From NCBI GenBank assembly GCA_964550915.1, contig CAZKBY010000034.1:1-18756 (forward strand): a stretch of 18,756 bases of DNA. Reading direction: 5' to 3'. The DNA is from JARYMI01 sp964550915 (GTDB lineage Bacteria; Acidobacteriota; Aminicenantia; Aminicenantales; UBA8522). The position numbers and the translations under genes are program-made. The notes below the pieces were generated by a model, which saw only the letters and a program-made list of their open reading frames with translations, ran no database searches and was not told the DNA's origin. This document shows, one piece after another, positions 14,509-18,756 of this stretch; the stretch's first letter is position 1; each line of letters begins with the position of its first letter.

Positions 14509-15377
14509 GCCTGCCGATTTTTCCTGAATTCAAGCTAGTCGGGCTCGAAGACAAGGAGACGATTCAATACTTTGTCCGTCGATTTCCATCAGAAGCCTGC
14601 GAGATCAACTTTGCTAATATTTTTATCTGGCGAAAGCTCGAGCGCCCCAAGCTGACAATGATAAACGGCAACCTCTGCCTCCAGTGCGAACCTCCCTCTG
14701 AGCCCGCCTATTTCCTCCAGCCGCTCGGAGAAACAGATATCAGCAGAACGGTCGAAACCTGCCTCTCTTTCTCGCCCCGCCTCTCCCGGATCCCGGAAGC
14801 CTATGTCAACCAACACTGCAGCGAGTTTCCCCACGAGTTGGATGCGAACAACTTTGACTATGTCTATCTGACCTCAGACTTGATCTCCCTCCAAGGGAAG
14901 AAATACGACGGCAAACGAAACCGGATCAAGAAATTTGAAAGAAGCAGCGGGTACAGATACCTGACTTTGGCTCCCGAGCATCTTCAGGAATGCCAGCGCC
15001 TCTTCGAACAATGGGCACAAGCAAAAGCCGAACAGCGTCAGCCTGTCGGTGAAGAGCAGAAGGTGGTTATCCTCGAAGCCCTCGCTCATTTCCAAGCACT
15101 GGAGCTTGTTGGCGGAGCGATCGAGGTAGATGGCCGGATTGAAGCCTTTTCGATCGGCAGCAGGTTGAACGCTGACACGGCCGTCGTCCATATTGAAATC
15201 GCCAACCCTGGTCACGATGGCCTGAGCCAGCTCATCAACCGGGAATTTGTCCGGCATGAATTGGCGGCCTTCAGGTTCATCAACCGGGAGCAGGATGTCG
15301 GCATCGCCGGCCTTCGCCGGGCCAAAATGTCCTACTATCCCCATCATTTAGTAAAGAAATACAATGTCTGGAGATAA
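14505..15377 (+). CDS. DUF2156 (phosphatidylglycerol lysyltransferase C-terminal-like) protein
   Basis: 290 residues from ATG 14505, chosen because it overlaps the GNAT stop as ATGA. A longer frame from 14454 would run inside the GNAT gene. The protein shows the DUF2156 pattern: NFANIFIWRK near the N terminus, YLTSDLISLQGKKYDGKRN (121-139) leading to RIKKFERSSGY, then a GNAT-like second half with EALAHFQALELVGGAIEVDG and HIEIANPGHDGLSQLINREF, ending MSYYPHHLVKKYNVW. The fold is a tandem GNAT related to the catalytic part of MprF and to aminoacyl-tRNA-dependent transferases. There is no membrane domain, so it is soluble and not an MprF itself. It may transfer an acyl or aminoacyl group. Pairing with a GNAT suggests related small-molecule modification. 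Function is not established. Confidence 0.82.
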   Translation: MSLPIFPEFKLVGLEDKETIQYFVRRFPSEACEINFANIFIWRKLERPKLTMINGNLCLQCEPPSEPAYFLQPLGETDISRTVETCLSFSPRLSRIPEAYVNQHCSEFPHELDANNFDYVYLTSDLISLQGKKYDGKRNRIKKFERSSGYRYLTLAPEHLQECQRLFEQWAQAKAEQRQPVGEEQKVVILEALAHFQALELVGGAIEVDGRIEAFSIGSRLNADTAVVHIEIANPGHDGLSQLINREFVRHELAAFRFINREQDVGIAGLRRAKMSYYPHHLVKKYNVWR

Positions 15378-15457
15378 TCCGAAATCGCCCATAGAATCCC
15401 CCGACGCTTCCTCGCGCTTTTTCTTGTTTATTGTCAGGCAGGAAGATGAGTGGCATT

Positions 15458-15516
15458 AAGCGGTCGGGGCGGCGGGGGCCTCCCAAACCGCGCCCCCCAT
15501 CGGGTGAACGCTTTTT
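15458..15516 (+). terminator. GC-rich stem-loop with T run, possible terminator after the GNAT/DUF2156 operon
   Basis: AAGCG (15458-15462) can pair with CGCTT ahead of a run of five T (15512-15516). Inside it GGGGGC (15474-15479) can pair with GCCCCC (15492-15497), or GGGGCGG with the bulged CCGCGCCCC. The structure is long and imperfect. It fills much of the 187-nt gap before truD, where nothing else coding is seen. Confidence 0.4.
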
Positions 15517-15564
15517 CATGTTAATTGCCGGGAATGTCAACCACTATTGGTTTCTGAGTAATTC

Positions 15565-16755
15565 ATGATCGCAATTTTTAGGGATAAAGGCGGGCCTCTC
15601 GCCATTAAGTCAGTTCCCGAGGATTTTATTGTCGAAGAAAAGGCAGCCCTGCCCGTCAAGCTCCGAGGGTCGCACCGGCTCTACCTTCTTAAAAAATCGG
15701 GCTGGAACACTCTCGACCTCGTTCGTTATCTTTCCCGTTCCCTCTCCTTGCCTATCGACAAATTCTCTTACGGCGGGAAAAAAGACCGGCATGGTCTGAC
15801 GTATCAATTTATCGCCATCCAGGATCAAGCTGATTTCAGCCGCGAAGGAAAGGAATTCTCCCTCGAATCTCGCGGCTTCATGGACCGACCGATGGGTCCT
15901 GATCTCATAACTGGCAATTCATTCAGCGTAACGATAAGAGACGTCGGGGATCTAACGACGGTAGAAAAAAACGTCGAGGAGGTCAAAAAAAACGGCTTCC
16001 CCAATTTTTTCGACGACCAGCGATTCCGGAGTTATGACCCCGAAAGAGGCTTTTTTGCAGAGAAAATCCTTCGGCGTCACTGGAACGGGGCGCTCCAGGT
16101 TTTTTTGACCAGCGCAGAGGCTGAGGACGGTAAGAAAGAACACGAACGGAAAGCAGCAATTTTTAAAGATTGGAAGAATTGGCGAGTCTGTCTGGATTAT
16201 GCAATAAACCCATTAGAAAAAAAGATTTTCGGCTTTCTAAATAGCCACCCGAAAGGTTTCGTCAGGGCGCTGCACCTGATTCCAGCAGAAGAAGTCTCAA
16301 TGTTTTTCTCCGCTTTCCAATCCCACCTCTGGAACGAAGTTTTCCGCAGACTCATCAGGCTCAAGGTTGGCAAAGTCAAGGAAATCAGGGGCGCTGAGGG
16401 GAGCTATCTCTTCTGGACGAAACTCGATGGGGACGTCTTCTCCTACTTGAGCAGCCTTGAAATCCCGACCGCCGCCGCGAAGATAGATTTCCAGGATGAC
16501 CTCACGCGTTCTCTTTATGAGGAAGTGCTGCGAGAAAAAAATCTCCAGCCGGCTTTGTTCCGGACGAAGGCGCTGCGGAAGGTATTTTTCCGGTCGTTCA
16601 GACGAAAAGCCCTGCTTATCCCCGACGGCTTGCGTATCACCGCGGCGGGCGAGGATGAGCTCCATCCCGATAGGAAGAAACTCACCCTTTCGTTTTTCCT
16701 TCCCCGCGGAGCTTACGGAACGATGCTTATCAAACGGATCTGCCTTATAAACTAA
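15565..16755 (+). CDS. truD: tRNA pseudouridine(13) synthase TruD
   Basis: 396 residues. TruD converts U13 of the D-arm of certain tRNAs to pseudouridine. The N terminus IKSVPEDFIVEEK is the usual TruD opening. YGGKKDRHGLTYQ (69-81) carries the catalytic Asp (D74). NSFSVTIRD and NFFDDQRFRS (about 147-156) match the NxFGxQRFG motif with variations. FQSHLWNEVFRRLI introduces the TRUD insertion domain. It is somewhat longer than E. coli TruD (349). The ATG has no strong ribosome binding site. It starts after a GC-rich structured gap and its stop overlaps by a few bases the stop of the convergent serine hydrolase gene. Family call is firm. Confidence 0.93.
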   Translation: MIAIFRDKGGPLAIKSVPEDFIVEEKAALPVKLRGSHRLYLLKKSGWNTLDLVRYLSRSLSLPIDKFSYGGKKDRHGLTYQFIAIQDQADFSREGKEFSLESRGFMDRPMGPDLITGNSFSVTIRDVGDLTTVEKNVEEVKKNGFPNFFDDQRFRSYDPERGFFAEKILRRHWNGALQVFLTSAEAEDGKKEHERKAAIFKDWKNWRVCLDYAINPLEKKIFGFLNSHPKGFVRALHLIPAEEVSMFFSAFQSHLWNEVFRRLIRLKVGKVKEIRGAEGSYLFWTKLDGDVFSYLSSLEIPTAAAKIDFQDDLTRSLYEEVLREKNLQPALFRTKALRKVFFRSFRRKALLIPDGLRITAAGEDELHPDRKKLTLSFFLPRGAYGTMLIKRICLIN

Positions 16756-18665
16756 GAACCCGTTTTCTTTTTTCCCCTGAACGTCCCTTGGGGCTGGCTG
16801 ACGACAATTTCGGTCGTCTGGCCCTGCTCCAGGACAAATTTCACACTAACACCTTCAAGACCCTTGAATGTAAACTCCGTCCCTCTGTAAGGAACAAGCT
16901 CAACGATCGGCTGGCCGGGGATGGAGGCAAACAGGACGTTTCCTTTCAGCGAGATAGAAATCACCACTCCAATCACTTCGTATTCGCCGACAAACTGAGA
17001 GAGAAACTTGGGGTCTTTCATGCCTTCGGGAGCTTTTTTTGCGAAAACAATCGCCTTGACGGCCGAATCAAGAGTAATAGAAATGCTGTCGATATCGCCT
17101 TTGATATTCGTGTGGAACATCAGCCGTGTGCCGTCAAGGCCAGACAACTTTGACTTTGTGTCCACAGCTTTGAATACATCGTAGTGCCAGTGCTCCAAGC
17201 CGAATTCGAAGGAGTTGAATTTTCCAGTGAGCGAGCCGTCTTTGAACTCGATGGGGATCTTTCCGTAAGCGGCGTTCTCATATTCTCCGGCATAGGCCTC
17301 AAGAGGGTGCGAAGGTTTTGTCCCCTGTACACGCTCTTCTTCCTTTTTCTTTTTTTCCTCCTCCGCCTTTTCCCTGTCCTTCTGGGCTTTCTCGAATCTC
17401 TCCTGGCTGATTTTTTCCCACACTGGATTTAGGTCGAGCATCATGTCCAGGATGTAGCCCATGGTCATATAGAGAAGGGGTGTGCCCGACAGGTTGCTGA
17501 GGATGACGACGCCAAGTCCGTCCCCGGGGAGAAAGCCGTTTACAAAATAGAAGCCGTCGATGGCTCCCCCATGATGAACCAGCTTGTGGTCCCTGTAAGT
17601 TTCCAAGAACCATCCCAGCCCGTAGCCCATGTTGGATTGCCCGTCAGGCTGGACTGAAAGCACTGGTTCCCGCATGAACATTGCCGGCGTGTACATTTCT
17701 TTCTGTCCAGCCTCGGAAATGATCTGAGCGTTACCGACCTTCCCCTTATCAAGGTGAAAGCGCACCCACTTGAGCATATCAACAACGCAGGAGTTTATCG
17801 AGCCCGCAGGGCCGACGGCATCGATATTTCTAAATGGGACTTTCGTAACAACGTTATCCCTTTTAACGTATGGGAGAGAATAATCATCCGTTTTCTGAGA
17901 ATCCTCAACGGAAAAATTGCTGTTGGTCATCCCCAATGGCTCGAAGATTCTTTTCCGGGTAAATTCCTCCCAAGAGCTGTCCGTCAGTCGCCCGACGATG
18001 TAGCCCGCTGTCAGGTACATCAAATTGTTGTACTGGAAGGTGGACCGGAAATCCGCGCTGAAGTCCAGGTACTGAAGCCGGTCAACAATGTCTTTTCGGC
18101 TGAGGGGTGAACCATACCAGAGGAGGTCGTGTCTGGGCAGTCCAGAGCGATGACAGACGAGGTCCCGGATGGTCATCCGCTCCGTAGCGATTTCGTCTTT
18201 GAGCTTGAATTCGGGCAGATAGAGACGTACGGGTTTGTCCCAATCAATTTTTCCTTCTTCAACCAGGATACCGATGTCCATGGTCGTGAATGCTTTTGAG
18301 GCGGAGCCGATGGCAAAGAGTGTGTTTGGAGTTACCGGCAGTTTTTTCTCGAGATTTCGGTATCCGAATCCCTCGGCCAGGACGATTTTGCCATCCTTGA
18401 TGATTCCCACGGCCATTCCAGGGACCTCCCATTTCTTCATTTCTGCATTCAAAAAGGCGCGAAATCTCTTTAATTTTGCGGCGAGCTTGAGATCCAATTG
18501 CCCTTCTCGCTTCTCCGATTTTTGAGCTTGAGGGGTGCTGGAGTACGTTTCGAGGCCTGAGCTAAAACTCTGAGCCTCTGCCTTTGACGAAGGTCGCCCC
18601 ATGCATAGGACTGACAGGAACAGAACACAGAAACTCATCAGCCAAGCCAGGGTTTTTTTAGACAT
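16752..18665 (-). CDS. Exported serine hydrolase, class C beta-lactamase fold (S12), with C-terminal DUF3471-like domains
   Basis: 637 residues; ATG 18665 is preceded by AAAGGAGGT. The N terminus is a signal peptide (LAWLMSFCVLFLSVLCMG); C21 lies in a context that might allow lipidation, but the lipobox is poor. The catalytic domain (about 65-385) has all S12 motifs: S121-x-x-K124 (SASK), the tyrosine motif YNN (Y212) and HHGG (364-367) in the KTG-equivalent position. A lysine/glutamate-rich helix (about 420-448) then leads to two beta-rich repeats (PLEAYAGEYENAAYG and FLSQFVGEYEVIG) of the DUF3471/lipocalin-like type often found in this family. Members act as D-amino-peptidases, esterases or peptidoglycan-related hydrolases more often than as drug-resistance beta-lactamases. 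The substrate is unknown. It overlaps truD tail to tail by 4 nt. Confidence 0.88.
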   Translation of the reverse strand: MSKKTLAWLMSFCVLFLSVLCMGRPSSKAEAQSFSSGLETYSSTPQAQKSEKREGQLDLKLAAKLKRFRAFLNAEMKKWEVPGMAVGIIKDGKIVLAEGFGYRNLEKKLPVTPNTLFAIGSASKAFTTMDIGILVEEGKIDWDKPVRLYLPEFKLKDEIATERMTIRDLVCHRSGLPRHDLLWYGSPLSRKDIVDRLQYLDFSADFRSTFQYNNLMYLTAGYIVGRLTDSSWEEFTRKRIFEPLGMTNSNFSVEDSQKTDDYSLPYVKRDNVVTKVPFRNIDAVGPAGSINSCVVDMLKWVRFHLDKGKVGNAQIISEAGQKEMYTPAMFMREPVLSVQPDGQSNMGYGLGWFLETYRDHKLVHHGGAIDGFYFVNGFLPGDGLGVVILSNLSGTPLLYMTMGYILDMMLDLNPVWEKISQERFEKAQKDREKAEEEKKKKEEERVQGTKPSHPLEAYAGEYENAAYGKIPIEFKDGSLTGKFNSFEFGLEHWHYDVFKAVDTKSKLSGLDGTRLMFHTNIKGDIDSISITLDSAVKAIVFAKKAPEGMKDPKFLSQFVGEYEVIGVVISISLKGNVLFASIPGQPIVELVPYRGTEFTFKGLEGVSVKFVLEQGQTTEIVVSQPQGTFRGKKKTGS

Positions 18666-18716
18666 CGAACCTCCTTTAAGTTTTATTGGTTCTCTTCCAT
18701 TTTGTGTGGGTTAATC

Positions 18717-18729
18717 GAAGCATAGCTTC
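18717..18729. promoter_or_regulatory. Short inverted repeat upstream of the serine hydrolase gene
   Basis: GAAGC-ATA-GCTTC is a perfect 5-3-5 inverted repeat about 52 nt before the start codon. It could be an operator or simple hairpin. A short perfect repeat of this size can occur by chance. Confidence 0.25.
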
Positions 18730-18756
18730 CCAGCTACGAGATACACGATGGTGCGA

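Noticed and set aside
16752..18665. Antibiotic-resistance class C beta-lactamase
   Set aside because: The length (637), charged linker and repeated C-terminal beta domains fit the broad S12 serine hydrolase family; HHGG replaces the KTG box typical of AmpC.

Overview
This is about 18.8 kb of bacterial chromosome with moderately high GC, dense genes, ordinary TGA/TAA/TAG stops and mostly AGGAGG-type ribosome binding sites. Outer-membrane beta-barrel proteins, an RND efflux pump and many signal peptides point to a diderm. The mix of exported peptidases and amidohydrolases (M55, C69, C45-like, serine beta-lactamase fold), a GH29 fucosidase and TruD would fit an Acidobacteriota/Aminicenantes-like heterotroph. 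That placement is an inference from gene content and not a demonstrated assignment.

Layout. (1) Positions 1-1988, + strand: the end of an HAE1/SwrC-type RND efflux permease, cut into two same-frame pieces by an in-frame TGA at 411-413. (2) Positions 2110-6826, - strand: a tight four-gene operon, transcribed in the order response regulator, membrane-anchored HEAT-repeat protein, processive family-2 glycosyltransferase, TPR plus YaiO-type outer-membrane barrel. The genes overlap or lie 2-3 nt apart. This looks like a signal-controlled polysaccharide synthesis and export module and is the most interesting locus in the window. (3) Positions 6827-7097: a divergent regulatory region holding a good sigma70-type promoter for the fucosidase, a direct repeat, an inverted repeat and a possible leader ORF. 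(4) Positions 7098-9449, + strand: an exported GH29 alpha-L-fucosidase, then an exported M55 D-aminopeptidase-like protein. (5) Positions 9462-10061, - strand: pyrE. (6) Positions 10218-11849, + strand: an N-terminally anchored or exported C69 dipeptidase. (7) Positions 11860-13975, - strand: an exported Ntn amidohydrolase with a C-terminal FN3-like domain, followed after 1 nt by a small outer-membrane barrel protein. (8) Positions 14101-15377, + strand: an ArgA-like GNAT (probably leaderless) overlapping by ATGA a DUF2156 protein. (9) Positions 15565-16755, + strand: truD. (10) Positions 16752-18665, - strand: a large exported serine hydrolase of the beta-lactamase fold.

How the genes fit together. 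The - strand operon at 2110-6826 combines a sugar polymerase in the inner membrane, a TPR/barrel export partner in the outer membrane, and two likely cytoplasmic control or scaffold proteins. The middle of the window is a group of exported hydrolases acting on amide, peptide or glycoside bonds, which suggests scavenging of proteins, D-amino-acid peptides and glycans, or envelope turnover. pyrE, truD and the GNAT/DUF2156 pair are housekeeping or small accessory functions between them.

Starts. Several starts were chosen downstream of the longest ORF because of ribosome binding sites, promoter position or gene overlap: GTG 3465, ATG 7098, ATG 8556, ATG 10061 and ATG 14505. GTG 12408 and TTG 13975 are non-ATG starts. 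No tRNA, rRNA, CRISPR array, insertion sequence or phage gene was seen.
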